The position numbers and the translations under genes are program-made. The notes under the pieces are model-generated. The model did no database searches, had not been told where the DNA came from, and saw only the letters and a program-made list of their open reading frames with translations. A DNA stretch of 64,000 bases from Saccharibacillus soli (lineage in GTDB: Bacteria > Bacillota > Bacilli > Paenibacillales > Paenibacillaceae): NCBI GenBank assembly GCA_002189105.1, contig NIOB01000001.1, forward strand, positions 1,116,001 through 1,180,000. Direction: 5' to 3'. Positions 32,941 through 41,338 of this stretch are shown here, in pieces (position 1 is the first letter of the stretch; each line of letters opens with the position of its first letter).

Positions 32941-33615
32941 ATGAGTCAGAGCAAAGAAGATCATCTGGAGCACTTAGCCGCAATCGCACGGCACGAAATC
33001 AAGGTGCAAAGTCTCGCTCTTACCCGGCAACTGCTCGCCAATCAGACACTGGAGCAGAAGGACAGTCAACCTGTCATAGCCGGAATAATCGAGGAACCGG
33101 ATCGGCAGCGTGCGCAAGTCTACATCCCTATCGAAGACGAATCTTACTTTTTTGTGGTATATCTGGACACGTATCCAAAAGCTTCTCTGCGGTTTGTCGG
33201 TATGGAGGCAGGAAGTCGGGTATACAGCAGGATCATGTCAGAGTCCCTGGACTTGAAGGATCTGCTGGAATTTACACCACTAAAGCCCAATTGGGTTTGT
33301 GAGAAAGGAGAGAAAGTCTCTACGCGCAGCGAAGCCATTCAAGCGTTTAGCGGAATGACGATTGAACCGGATGAACGAAGATACGTCGGAACTGAGCTTA
33401 AATTGGAATCGCTGTTGGACCTTCTAGAACAAGAGAAGAGCGGATTCCCCCTTCCAAATCAAGAGATTTTTGCCCACGTACAAATCGTCTATTACGGATA
33501 CAAGGAGCAGATGAGCGGGATACACTTATCCACTTCCATGATGCAGCGCTTGTCAGCATTGGGGCTGGAAATTGACATTGATCTATACGCATCTGGCCCG
33601 GATCTTGCTGACTAA
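32941..33615 (+). CDS. DUF4279-like protein
   Basis: A 224-residue soluble protein. The C-terminal half, from LKDLLEFTPLKPNW to GIHLSTSMMQRLSALGLEIDIDLY, matches the layout of DUF4279 domains (a leading DPxxIT-like helix, a W-containing strand, and a closing I-x-L-s...L-x-x-L-x-x-x-I-D-I-D-x-Y stretch). The first 80 residues look like a separate small domain. DUF4279 proteins often occur as single genes and in polymorphic toxin immunity loci, but no toxin gene is adjacent. The ATG follows GAGGAGAGA. Confidence 0.5.
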   Translation: MSQSKEDHLEHLAAIARHEIKVQSLALTRQLLANQTLEQKDSQPVIAGIIEEPDRQRAQVYIPIEDESYFFVVYLDTYPKASLRFVGMEAGSRVYSRIMSESLDLKDLLEFTPLKPNWVCEKGEKVSTRSEAIQAFSGMTIEPDERRYVGTELKLESLLDLLEQEKSGFPLPNQEIFAHVQIVYYGYKEQMSGIHLSTSMMQRLSALGLEIDIDLYASGPDLAD

Positions 33616-33659
33616 TCTCAAAATTCGCTTGCCAAGTAGAAAGGGATATGATACCTTTT

Positions 33660-33678
33660 GATAATGATTATCACTATC
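33660..33678. promoter_or_regulatory. Fur box
   Basis: GATAATGATTATCACTATC matches the 19-base Fur consensus at 17 positions. It lies 22 bases before the start of the siderophore-binding lipoprotein gene, over its promoter region, so iron repression by Fur is expected. Confidence 0.85.
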
Positions 33679-33699
33679 AGAAAAAAGGGTGGTTTTATC

Positions 33700-34749
33700 G
33701 TGTTCAAAAAATCGAGTTCCATACTGCTGATGCTGGCACTGGCTGTTATACTTGTGCTGAGTGCATGCGGCCAAGCGGCAACAACAGAAACGGCAAAAAC
33801 GGATACAGCAGCGGTTGAAAAACCGGCAGCAGATTCTACAGCAGAAAGCGCAGAAGAAACCAAGGCAGCTTCAGAAACAACGGATAAAAGTGCAGCAGCG
33901 ACCGAAGGAGAGATGGTTACCTACGCTTCCGATGTTGGCGATGTACAGGTTCCCAAAAATCCGCAGCGCATCGTTGACCTTACCGGTTTTACGACAGGAT
34001 ACTTTGTAGCTCTGGATGCACCGCTGGCGGGTGTGCTGACAGGACCGATGCACAACAAATATATCAAGGATCAGCTGGCTGCCGAAGGCACGACTGATCT
34101 GGGTGAGACTCCAACCGCAGAACCGATTCTGAGCCTCAAACCGGATTTAATTGTCGTCTATAAAGGAGCAGAAGGCATTGACCAGCTATCAGCGATTGCT
34201 CCGGTTGTTCAGTTGGAATATGGCAAACATAATTACAAAGAATTGATGGTGCTCCTGGGTAAACTGACCAATCGGGAAGACGCAGCCAAAGCCTGGGTTG
34301 CCCAGTGGGAGAAAAAGATTGCGGAGCTGAAGCCTCAAGTCCAGGCATCCGTAGGCGATCGCACAGTATCTATCCTGAATCCTTATGCCAAAGGGGTATA
34401 TGCTTTTGGACATAACTATGGACGAGGCGGAGAGATTATCTACGGAGAATTTGGACTGAAAGCGCCTGCCCGTGCACAAGCTGAGGCGATCGACAGTGGA
34501 ACGGGTTATGCTTCTCTGTCGCTGGAACTGCTGCCCGAATATGCAGGAGATATTATCTTCACCAGCCCATGGTCGGGTGACGATGCGGACCCAGAGGTGG
34601 TGTATGGCAACAGCATCTGGAAGAATCTCCCGGCGGTCAAGGCAGGTCATGTCTTCAAGCTGGATGCCACTTCAGACAACTATAATGATCCGATGTCTCT
34701 GGAAGGTCAATTGAAGTTCATTACAGATAGCCTGCTGTCTGTAAAATAG
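33700..34749 (+). CDS. Iron-siderophore ABC transporter substrate-binding lipoprotein
   Basis: A 349-residue extracytoplasmic binding protein. A lipoprotein signal ends at LVLSACG (Cys about residue 23), followed by a disordered Thr/Ala/Glu/Lys linker to about 75. The FepB/FhuD-type fold then begins with VQVPKNPQRIVDL and contains LSLKPDLIVVYKG and a C-terminal SLEGQLKFI. The start is GTG 33700, because the upstream ATG lies inside the Fur box. No permease or ATPase genes follow, so it must share the transporter of another locus. Iron repression through the Fur box is expected. Confidence 0.9.
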   Translation: MFKKSSSILLMLALAVILVLSACGQAATTETAKTDTAAVEKPAADSTAESAEETKAASETTDKSAAATEGEMVTYASDVGDVQVPKNPQRIVDLTGFTTGYFVALDAPLAGVLTGPMHNKYIKDQLAAEGTTDLGETPTAEPILSLKPDLIVVYKGAEGIDQLSAIAPVVQLEYGKHNYKELMVLLGKLTNREDAAKAWVAQWEKKIAELKPQVQASVGDRTVSILNPYAKGVYAFGHNYGRGGEIIYGEFGLKAPARAQAEAIDSGTGYASLSLELLPEYAGDIIFTSPWSGDDADPEVVYGNSIWKNLPAVKAGHVFKLDATSDNYNDPMSLEGQLKFITDSLLSVK

Positions 34750-34774
34750 CCGTTTGGAACAGACGATAGAACAA

Positions 34775-34809
34775 GGCATCCTCCATTTTACCGGAGGATG
34801 TTCTTTTTT
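34775..34809 (+). terminator. Intrinsic terminator
   Basis: GCATCCTCC pairs with GGAGGATG, followed by a T-rich run. Confidence 0.85.
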
Positions 34810-34914
34810 ATCGGATAAATCCTTATAGGGGATCATTAAAAGATGAGGCTGTTATGATACAGTTAAAGCGACCAACAGTTCAAAGAAAGATTTCAAAGCA
34901 AAGGGGAGCTGTCT

Positions 34915-35499
34915 ATGATGATTAGATCGTATGAAAAAACAGATGAACCAAGCTGGCTCAGGTGCCGGGTATTGTCTCTACTCAATACGGCTTACTATGA
35001 TGATGTTCGGCAGATCAAAGACACGTACAAATCTGCATCTATTGAGCTGGTAGCTGCTGAAGGGGAAGAGATCATAGGCTTGATCGATCTGGAACTGGAT
35101 ACACATGCGGGAGAAGTATGCTCCAACCCTCAGTTTCGCGGTGCCATGATCCGAAATCTGGCTGTACATCCGGATCACCAGCGCAAAGGGATCGGACAAC
35201 TTTTGCTGCTTGAAGCCCTAGAAAGATCCAGGGCGGCAGGAACTCAATATCTGGAGGCGTGGACGCGAGACGACCAATGGGTGAGAGATTGGTACGATAA
35301 AATGGGGTTCAGACCGACAGAGTCATGTTTTGAAGTCTACATTGAGAGTGAAGAAGATCTTAAAGCGGTTATCGAATGTAAAGTTCCACATCTCCGGCCC
35401 AAGTCGATGTTTGCCCATTATGATGGATCGGATAAGGCTTTTGTGTTCAGCAAATTCTCCCGAGCGCATGAGGTCATTCGTTATGACTTGGAGTTATAA
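34915..35499 (+). CDS. GNAT family N-acetyltransferase
   Basis: A 194-residue acetyltransferase. Motif A is clear: IRNLAVHPDHQRKGIGQLLL (R/Q-x-x-G-x-G/A), and motif B follows as WYDKMGF. It lies alone and no substrate can be deduced. AAGGGGAGC is 7 bases before the ATG. The A-rich repeat copy 2 follows directly after the stop. Confidence 0.83.
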   Translation: MMIRSYEKTDEPSWLRCRVLSLLNTAYYDDVRQIKDTYKSASIELVAAEGEEIIGLIDLELDTHAGEVCSNPQFRGAMIRNLAVHPDHQRKGIGQLLLLEALERSRAAGTQYLEAWTRDDQWVRDWYDKMGFRPTESCFEVYIESEEDLKAVIECKVPHLRPKSMFAHYDGSDKAFVFSKFSRAHEVIRYDLEL

Positions 35500-35508
35500 A
35501 TTTAAATT

Positions 35509-35532
35509 TCATTATATGAAAAATTCACAATA
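35509..35532. repeat. Copy 2 of the 24-bp TCATTATATGAAAAATTCA repeat
   Basis: One mismatch to 6441-6464, same strand, same position relative to a stop codon and a downstream sigma-A promoter. About 85 bases of nearly T-free, A- and C-rich sequence follow. Confidence 0.7.
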
Positions 35533-35625
35533 ATAAAAAATAAAAAAAAACGGAAAAACAGAACCAAAACCCCGAAAGATAAAACGAAACCTTAAAACCA
35601 AAAAGCCAAAACCACGATTACAAGA

Positions 35626-35771
35626 TTGACAAATCGGAAGCATTACGAATATTATAGATATACAAAATCCTTAATTGATAAAAAGAAGAGCGCTTAAAGG
35701 GAGACTTCAGAATAATCGGCCCTACTATGTGCAGACTCTTTTTTTAAACCAATTATAGATATTAAATATCT
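35626..35771 (+). promoter_or_regulatory. Promoter and palindrome before the TrxR-like gene
   Basis: TTGACA (35626-35631), 18-base spacer, TATTAT (35650-35655). Further downstream, AGATATTAAATATCT (35757-35771) is a palindrome with a central A, ending 18 bases before the ribosome site; it could be a repressor site. The remaining bases of this 300-base gap hold no gene. Confidence 0.6.
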
Positions 35772-35799
35772 CTTATAGTCTTGAAAGGAGAATGAAGCC

Positions 35800-36735
35800 A
35801 TGTCTTATTCGCCAAACCAACAAGTAGACGTCATCATCATCGGAGGAGGGCCTGCGGGAATGAGTGCTGCGCTTGTTCTGGGACGAGCAAGGCGCCACGT
35901 TCTCGTTCTGGACGAGGCACTTCCCCGTCACAGGGTTACTCGTGAATCCCATGGATTCTTGACCCGGGACGGCGTCTCTCCATCGGAGCTGCGACAAGTG
36001 GCCCGGCAGCAGATTGCAGCCTATCCGACAGTCCGTTTCGTCCAAGAGACAGTAGTGGAAGCGGAAGGAATCGACGGGAAGTTTGAAGTCAAGACGCAAA
36101 ACGGTCAAGTGTATCACGCCCGCAAGCTGTTATTCGCTGTGGGGATGAAAGACCTGCCTATGGAGCTGGAAGGACTGGAAGCGGTATACGGCAAATCGGC
36201 CTATGTCTGTCCATACTGTGACGGTTGGGAGATGCAGAATCGCCAGATCGCGGTGATCGCACGCAGCGCCTTCGCTCTGCATTTGACACGTACCGTCTCA
36301 GGTTGGACGGATGACCTGATGGTATTTACTCATGGAGAGCAGCTGCCGGATGAACAGAAACAACAATTGGAAAGCAGAGGGATTCCGGTATTTGAGACGC
36401 CTATTCAACGGATCGAGTCGGAGAACGGAGAAACTCGCGCGATTGTGCTTGAAGACGGCAGGGTAATCGAACGTACCGCGATCTTTTTTGCGCCTCAATT
36501 GGAACCTGGTTCTACACTGCCATCCGTATTGGGCTGTGAAACGATGGATTCCGGAGCCATGGTCGTGGACGAATCAGGGCGTTCTTCGATCGCGGGCATC
36601 TTCGGCGCAGGTGATGGGGCTTCCCAGAAATATCAGGTTGCTGCGGCTGTGGCCGCTGGGTCGATGGCCGGTGCAGGGATCAATACCGAGCTGCTGGAAT
36701 CGGACTGGGAACATCGGGCGGCTTCCTTGTCTTGA
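35800..36735 (+). CDS. FAD-dependent thioredoxin-reductase-like oxidoreductase with CPYC
   Basis: A 311-residue flavoprotein. The FAD site is VIIIGGGPAGMSAALVLGRA, the second dinucleotide site lies around IAVIARSAFALHLTRT, and the redox pair is in YVCPYCDGWEMQN. In place of the thioredoxin reductase CAxC, this CPYC form is seen in dithiol oxidases and TrxR-like proteins (GliT/HlmI/DepH group). FGAGDGASQKYQVAAAVAAGSMAG is the usual C-terminal FAD motif. The NADPH-binding GxGxxA motif is poorly kept (AVIARSAF), so NADPH use is doubtful. GAAAGGAG precedes the ATG. Confidence 0.83.
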   Translation: MSYSPNQQVDVIIIGGGPAGMSAALVLGRARRHVLVLDEALPRHRVTRESHGFLTRDGVSPSELRQVARQQIAAYPTVRFVQETVVEAEGIDGKFEVKTQNGQVYHARKLLFAVGMKDLPMELEGLEAVYGKSAYVCPYCDGWEMQNRQIAVIARSAFALHLTRTVSGWTDDLMVFTHGEQLPDEQKQQLESRGIPVFETPIQRIESENGETRAIVLEDGRVIERTAIFFAPQLEPGSTLPSVLGCETMDSGAMVVDESGRSSIAGIFGAGDGASQKYQVAAAVAAGSMAGAGINTELLESDWEHRAASLS

Positions 36736-36769
36736 TGAGCATGATTGTGTAAAATAAATCCAAGAATCA

Positions 36770-36877
36770 AACCGCAGGCTATCGAAAAGCTTCCTTCTAC
36801 TTGAGGGAACCGGAAACCGGGGGTGCAAGCCCAACGGACCGGTTATGTTTAGCGTTTCGGCTCTCCTGCGGTTTTTT
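36770..36877 (+). ncRNA. Structured RNA element, copy 1 (two-stem motif ending in a T run)
   Basis: Stem P1 pairs AACCGCAGG (36770-36778) with CCTGCGGTT (36865-36873). Internal loop CTAT / GCTCT separates it from P2, CGAAAAGC (36783-36790) with GCGTTTCG (36852-36859, one A-G mismatch). The enclosed loop begins TTCCTTCTAC and holds a further GC-rich fold (GGAACCGG, GGGTGCAAGCCC). Six T follow P1, so it can act as a terminator or as a regulated one. The same P1, internal loop and TTCCTTCTAC occur at 37479-37552 with compensating base changes. I do not recognise a described class. Confidence 0.7.
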
Positions 36878-36919
36878 CTTTTATGAAAGGATAGATGTAG
36901 AGAGGAGGGAAGTGCAAGA

Positions 36920-37300
36920 ATGTTTGAACTCCGATATGAAAAAAATGACCATGAAGTGATCGAAAACAATCCTTCACGTGAACGAATTGGTGAGATTCTA
37001 AGAAAGCTGGATGATTATAAACGTTCCTTCTGCTGCTTAACGGTACATGACCGTTTGTATATTCAATCCGCAGGTTCATACGAAGCCATGATTGTTGAGA
37101 TGCGTGTCCCGTATGAAGACGGATTCCGGCATTATGCCATCGGGCATGAACCAGAGCGGGTGGGGCGGACCGAACGCGAGCGTGAGGACAATGAACAATT
37201 TGATGCAGAAGAAGCCGAAAAGATGTTCCTCAGCTTTATCGATACATACGATATTCCGGAAGGTTATGCCAAGCGGGACATGAGTGATATGTTCGCCTAA
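36920..37300 (+). CDS. Hypothetical small acidic protein
   Basis: A 126-residue soluble protein rich in Glu, Asp and Arg with a central EREREDNEQFDAEEAEK stretch that looks helical. I do not recognise a family. AGAGGAGGG lies 10 bases before the ATG. It lies between two copies of the structured RNA element and may be controlled by the first. Confidence 0.55.
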   Translation: MFELRYEKNDHEVIENNPSRERIGEILRKLDDYKRSFCCLTVHDRLYIQSAGSYEAMIVEMRVPYEDGFRHYAIGHEPERVGRTEREREDNEQFDAEEAEKMFLSFIDTYDIPEGYAKRDMSDMFA

Positions 37301-37478
37301 GTGAAGTACAGCAGAGAGTTCCATTTGGAAGGACAATCAAGCAGCAGGAATTTCAAAAGGGATCACTTTCAAGAGCGGGCGTGCTTTGGCGTTTGCTCTT
37401 TTTTTGAGCTAAAATCCGGTTTCGCCATACTTGTGCCATGTTGGGCAGGCTTGCGATCGGTTAAGCTAAGTACAGATC

Positions 37479-37552
37479 AAAGCCGCAGGCTATCTGAACG
37501 CTTCCTTCTACCTCCTAACTTGATCCCAGCGTTCAGGCTCTCCTGCGGCTTT
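37479..37552 (+). ncRNA. Structured RNA element, copy 2
   Basis: P1 pairs AAAGCCGCAGG (37479-37489) with CCTGCGGCTTT (37542-37552). CTAT / GCTCT internal loop as in copy 1. P2 pairs CTGAACGC (37494-37501) with GCGTTCAG (37529-37536), eight perfect pairs. The loop begins TTCCTTCTAC. Relative to copy 1, at least two pairs in P2 and one pair in P1 change on both sides, which keeps the pairing. The element sits just before the TerD-domain gene. Confidence 0.72.
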
Positions 37553-37584
37553 ATCTACAATATTCGTTAACCCGAGGAGGCGTC

Positions 37585-39825
37585 ATGATGAACAGAATCC
37601 TTACCGATGCGCGTCAGGCGCGTCAGACCATGAATCGAATCTACTTACGACGTGTACAAAAGCTGATTCTGCCAACTCCTTCATCCGATGCCGCAGATCC
37701 TGGCTTACTGGCAGCTTTACATAAAAATATCGAGCGTCTGGGTTATTCATTCGCTCCCGAACTTCTTGAAGCGGCGAGTCGGCTTGACCGGACTTCTCTC
37801 ATTGAACTATATAATGTGACCGTGCCGACGCTTCGGCAAATGGTTGGCGATCACGTCAAATATAATCCCATGTATCCGAATTTCCCCGAGCAGGTGATGG
37901 AAGCCAGCGATGCGGAATTGTATCTGCGCGCGCTGCTGCATTATGCGGCAGGCATCCTGCCAGATACACCTGAGCAGCCTCGCCCTGAACTGAAGATTCA
38001 GAAAAAAACGAAATTGATCCAACTGGGTACGCAAGCAGAATGGATGCAGATGATCCATCACCTGATTGGCGCAAACGGCTCCTTGTCCGAAGAAGATAAA
38101 GGAGATCTATCGATTGCCCTGCGTTCGGAATTTAATCTGGACGACATTCTGCCAGAATCGATTCCCTATAAGGAAAATGCCGCTTATGTCGCTTCAATTC
38201 TTCTCGAAGAAGGATTGGCTGATGTTACGCGGTTAGCCCCTTATTTCTCGACCGCCACCGATGTGCTGCGCCTTGCTGCAGGGCTATCCGGATTGGATAC
38301 CAGCCTATCCTGGGCCAAGAAAATCCCCAAGATGCTGAAGCCGGCAGCCAATCCCTACAATCTCCTGCCGGGTATGACCTACAAGGTTGACCCTTTGACG
38401 GGTACAGTGGCAGCCGCTGAACCTTCGATCACCTATCACTTCCGTAAGTTCAAGCGGGCAGAGCGTCGTCTGCTGCTGGGACTGCTGGAGAAAAGCGGGG
38501 CTTCGCTTGAAGACATGCTGCTGCAACGGGAGCTGTGGAAGCGGCTCGGGGAGATTCTGCATCCGGGCGAGATGCGCGGGCGGTATCCTGCGTCCTTCGA
38601 GGCTTTCACGCGGCTGCGGCGTGAAAAGTCGATTCCGACCTTCCGGGGCAAGGTCGAGAAAGGCCTGCGGCTGCGCGATCCTCAGGTGATCGCACAGCTG
38701 GCGAAGCGTCCCGGCGAGCTGGCGCGCCGGATGGACTTCCTGCTGCGTTCACAGCCGCAGCAGACCGAGGCCATTCTGGAGGCGTTCGCAACCGCCTCCG
38801 ATCAATTGGCCGTTCCGCTGCTGCTTCAGCTGCTGGCCCATTTCAAGCATCGCGCAGAGCCGCGGAAATATCGCGTGTTTTTCCCCAAGGGGAATATCGG
38901 CAAAGTCGTTGCCGTCTACAATCAGCTGCCGCAGCTCGACCCTGCGGCATCCGAGCGGCTGGTGCACCTGATCGAGCGGGAACTGGTCGCCCGCTTCGCC
39001 AAGCGGGAGCCGCTCGGGCGGGTCTATATCGACCCGCAGCTGGCACAGATTCCCGTGCCTTTCTCGGGACGCTCTGCCAGCGCGTCACTGCGGCCGCTGC
39101 CGCGCGGCAGCCGCGTGGCTATTCCCGAAGGGGACATCCTGCGCCTGTTCTGCTGGTGGAGCAACATCAAGGACGGCGACAAGGATCGTCGCCGGGTGGA
39201 TATTGATCTGTCGCTTGTGCTGCTGGATCAGCAGTGGAGCCATGTACAGACGCTCTCCTTTTACAATCTAAAGGAAAGCTTCGGGGCACATAGTGGAGAT
39301 ATTACAAATGCTCCAAAAGGAGCTTCTGAATTTATTGACCTGAATGTTCCGAACGTACTGAAGCAGACCCGGGCGCGGTATGCCTTGGTGCAGGTCGCCT
39401 GCTTTACCGGGCAAGCCATCTCCGAGCTGCCGGAGTGTCTGGCTGGATTGATGGTGCGGCATGACAGTCAATCCGGAGACGTCTACGACCCGCGCACCGT
39501 GGAATCCCGGTTTGATCTGACCGTGGACGCACAGCAGGCCGTTCCGTTTGCGGTCGATCTGTGGGAGCGCCAATTGATCTGGATGGATGCCGTGCCTAAG
39601 AACCGCAGTTTTTTGATTACAGCGGGAACGAATATGACCGGACTTGAACTGCTTGGTCGTGCGTTCAGTGACGTTCGCCGGACGACACTGGCTGAATTGT
39701 ATACGCTGCACGCGGAAGCACGGGGAACGTTGACCGACCGACAGGAAGAAGCGGATACGGTCTTCAGCATGGAAGAAGGCATCACGCCTTACCGAACGGA
39801 TCTCATCCTGGGTGAGTATCTATAA
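37585..39825 (+). CDS. Large protein with C-terminal TerD-like domain
   Basis: A 746-residue soluble protein. The last 230 residues carry a TerD-type calcium-binding fold: DIDLSLVLLD, HSGDITNAPKGASEFIDLN and DPRTVESRFDLT. The first 500 residues are mostly helical and charged, without a domain I recognise; RRFRNLLPR-like basic patches occur. TerD-domain proteins belong to tellurite and chemical-stress systems, usually in operons with TerC and TerB, which are not present here. Base composition is visibly GC-richer from about 38,480 to 39,200 than in flanking genes. GAGGAGG precedes two adjacent ATGs at 37585/37588; I use the first. The structured RNA copy 2 ends 33 bases upstream. Confidence 0.65.
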   Translation: MMNRILTDARQARQTMNRIYLRRVQKLILPTPSSDAADPGLLAALHKNIERLGYSFAPELLEAASRLDRTSLIELYNVTVPTLRQMVGDHVKYNPMYPNFPEQVMEASDAELYLRALLHYAAGILPDTPEQPRPELKIQKKTKLIQLGTQAEWMQMIHHLIGANGSLSEEDKGDLSIALRSEFNLDDILPESIPYKENAAYVASILLEEGLADVTRLAPYFSTATDVLRLAAGLSGLDTSLSWAKKIPKMLKPAANPYNLLPGMTYKVDPLTGTVAAAEPSITYHFRKFKRAERRLLLGLLEKSGASLEDMLLQRELWKRLGEILHPGEMRGRYPASFEAFTRLRREKSIPTFRGKVEKGLRLRDPQVIAQLAKRPGELARRMDFLLRSQPQQTEAILEAFATASDQLAVPLLLQLLAHFKHRAEPRKYRVFFPKGNIGKVVAVYNQLPQLDPAASERLVHLIERELVARFAKREPLGRVYIDPQLAQIPVPFSGRSASASLRPLPRGSRVAIPEGDILRLFCWWSNIKDGDKDRRRVDIDLSLVLLDQQWSHVQTLSFYNLKESFGAHSGDITNAPKGASEFIDLNVPNVLKQTRARYALVQVACFTGQAISELPECLAGLMVRHDSQSGDVYDPRTVESRFDLTVDAQQAVPFAVDLWERQLIWMDAVPKNRSFLITAGTNMTGLELLGRAFSDVRRTTLAELYTLHAEARGTLTDRQEEADTVFSMEEGITPYRTDLILGEYL

Positions 39826-39839
39826 ATAAGCAGCCTGTT

Positions 39840-39874
39840 ATACGCCGACACCATTCTTTGGTGTTCGGCGTATT
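39840..39874 (+). terminator. Hairpin after the TerD-domain gene
   Basis: ATACGCCGACACCA pairs with TGGTGTTCGGCGTAT with one bulged T. The T run after it is weak, so termination strength is uncertain. Confidence 0.6.
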
Positions 39875-40013
39875 GCCGATTTTGCTCTTGGGAACGCTTG
39901 TGCCGTTTGTCCGATTAAACCTGCGCTTTTCGGGTGAATCTTCCTTGTTGGATGATGTTGGGTGGATGTCTGTAGGAAAGGGCTGCATGGCTCGAATCAA
40001 AGGAGGTCACTCC

Positions 40014-40553
40014 ATGGAAAATCAGGAAAACAGAAATTCGGACATGAATCCGGATCTGCCGCGCACGTTATTGACCCAACTGTGGAATAGTTGTCTGAGT
40101 CAGGAAGAATGGTTCCCTCCGCTTGAACACGCGCTAAAGGGAATCATGGCCGAGCAGGCCAGCTGGCTGCCTAAGGAAGGCCCTGCGAATTCGATTTATG
40201 GGATCGTTCAGCATTTGATTTTTTACAAGAAGCGATTATTGATGGAAGCACGTGGAGAACAGGGAGCAGCCGGTTATCCCGAAGTGGAGAATAACACGGC
40301 TACCTTCGAGGTGCATGACTCTTCCGAAGCAGCCTGGACAGCAAGCAGAGAAGAACTGTATCGCCTACATCGTGAGATGAGTACAATCTTGGCAGCCTAC
40401 AAGCCGGAAGATCTCCTTCGACCGCTGGAGGATGGAAGCGTCATGATGGAGAACATTCGAGTGTTGGCGATGCATGATGCTTATCATATCGGGCAGATCG
40501 TCTTACTAGCCAAAATGCAGGGAGCATGGCCGTCTACTCGAAGTTTTAACTGA
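40014..40553 (+). CDS. DinB-family protein
   Basis: A 179-residue four-helix protein of the DinB/YfiT group. The metal-binding His residues appear in VQHLIFYKKRL and in MHDAYHIGQIVLLAK, the two classic positions. Such proteins are bacillithiol- or mycothiol-dependent transferases or stress-inducible proteins, so the substrate is open. The frame is open well upstream, but the ATG at 40014 has AAAGGAGGT 7 bases before it. A hairpin follows at 40638. Confidence 0.85.
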   Translation: MENQENRNSDMNPDLPRTLLTQLWNSCLSQEEWFPPLEHALKGIMAEQASWLPKEGPANSIYGIVQHLIFYKKRLLMEARGEQGAAGYPEVENNTATFEVHDSSEAAWTASREELYRLHREMSTILAAYKPEDLLRPLEDGSVMMENIRVLAMHDAYHIGQIVLLAKMQGAWPSTRSFN

Positions 40554-40637
40554 TTGGATCGAGCTGCTGAATATACAGTGTTATAACCGTGAGCCAACCT
40601 CTGCCTCCGCGCTGATCCAGAACATAGGCCGTATCCA

Positions 40638-40663
40638 ACAGGGAACCTCTTGAGGTTCCCTGT
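40638..40663 (+). terminator. Hairpin after dinB-like gene
   Basis: ACAGGGAACCTC / AGGTTCCCTGT form a near-perfect stem with a short loop. Only a weak T run follows. Confidence 0.65.
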
Positions 40664-40774
40664 ATTTGTGCAATGAAGCTGAGGTGGATGCCGATGAACA
40701 TGGGCTGATTGGAGCAAAGCCCGCTGCGGGTAAATACATGCGAATTGACTGAAAGAGGAAAAGGAGCGATGCAG

Positions 40775-41188
40775 ATGAACCAAGGCGGCAGTACATGGAT
40801 CTTCTGGCTGCTGGGCGCGATATTTATCGGATTCGGAATCTACTCTCGCATCCGTCTTCGCAGGCTTGCAGAGAGCGAGCATACGGTATCCGGCACGATT
40901 GTACGCTATGAAGAACTGCCGGACACCGGTATGGAGAGAGGCAGCACGGGAATGAAATATTATCCCGTTGTCCGATTCGATACATCGACAGGACGTATAG
41001 AGGCAGTCTCACGAACGGGAACTTCGATGCGAGGAGAAGAGGTTGGCACTTCCGTTGATCTCCATTACGACCCGGAAGATCCAGCGCGGTTTGAACTGCT
41101 GGGCGGCAAGGAATCGATGAGACACCAGATGATGCCAATTGCACTTGGCGCTGCTTTTTTGGTAATCGGTACCGTATTATTGTTCTGA
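40775..41188 (+). CDS. DUF3592-like small membrane protein
   Basis: A 137-residue protein with an N-terminal helix (WIFWLLGAIFIGFGIY), a beta-rich middle with GTIVRYEELPD, YYPVVRFDT, and VDLHYDPEDPARFEL, and a second helix at the C-terminus (IALGAAFLVIGTVLLF). That two-helix layout with a Y-x-P-x-V/I-x-F strand and a Y-D/N-P-E-x-P motif is the DUF3592 pattern. AAGGAG stands 8 bases before ATG 40775, so I prefer it to the ATG six bases earlier. Role unknown. Confidence 0.7.
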   Translation: MNQGGSTWIFWLLGAIFIGFGIYSRIRLRRLAESEHTVSGTIVRYEELPDTGMERGSTGMKYYPVVRFDTSTGRIEAVSRTGTSMRGEEVGTSVDLHYDPEDPARFELLGGKESMRHQMMPIALGAAFLVIGTVLLF

Positions 41189-41338
41189 TTCTCTGCGCTG
41201 GATTCTTCCGAATCTCTAATCTGCATGTGTGATCTGCATGAGGCCGAGCTTGACATGTAACGCGTTTCAGCCTGTACGGTAGAAATACGGAATCGAACAG
41301 CAGGGCGATCCGATTTTCAAGCCGGAGGTTGTATCCCC

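Noticed and set aside
38480-39200. GC-rich stretch considered as an inserted segment
   Set aside because: It lies inside one continuous reading frame with no repeats, target duplication or break in domain structure.
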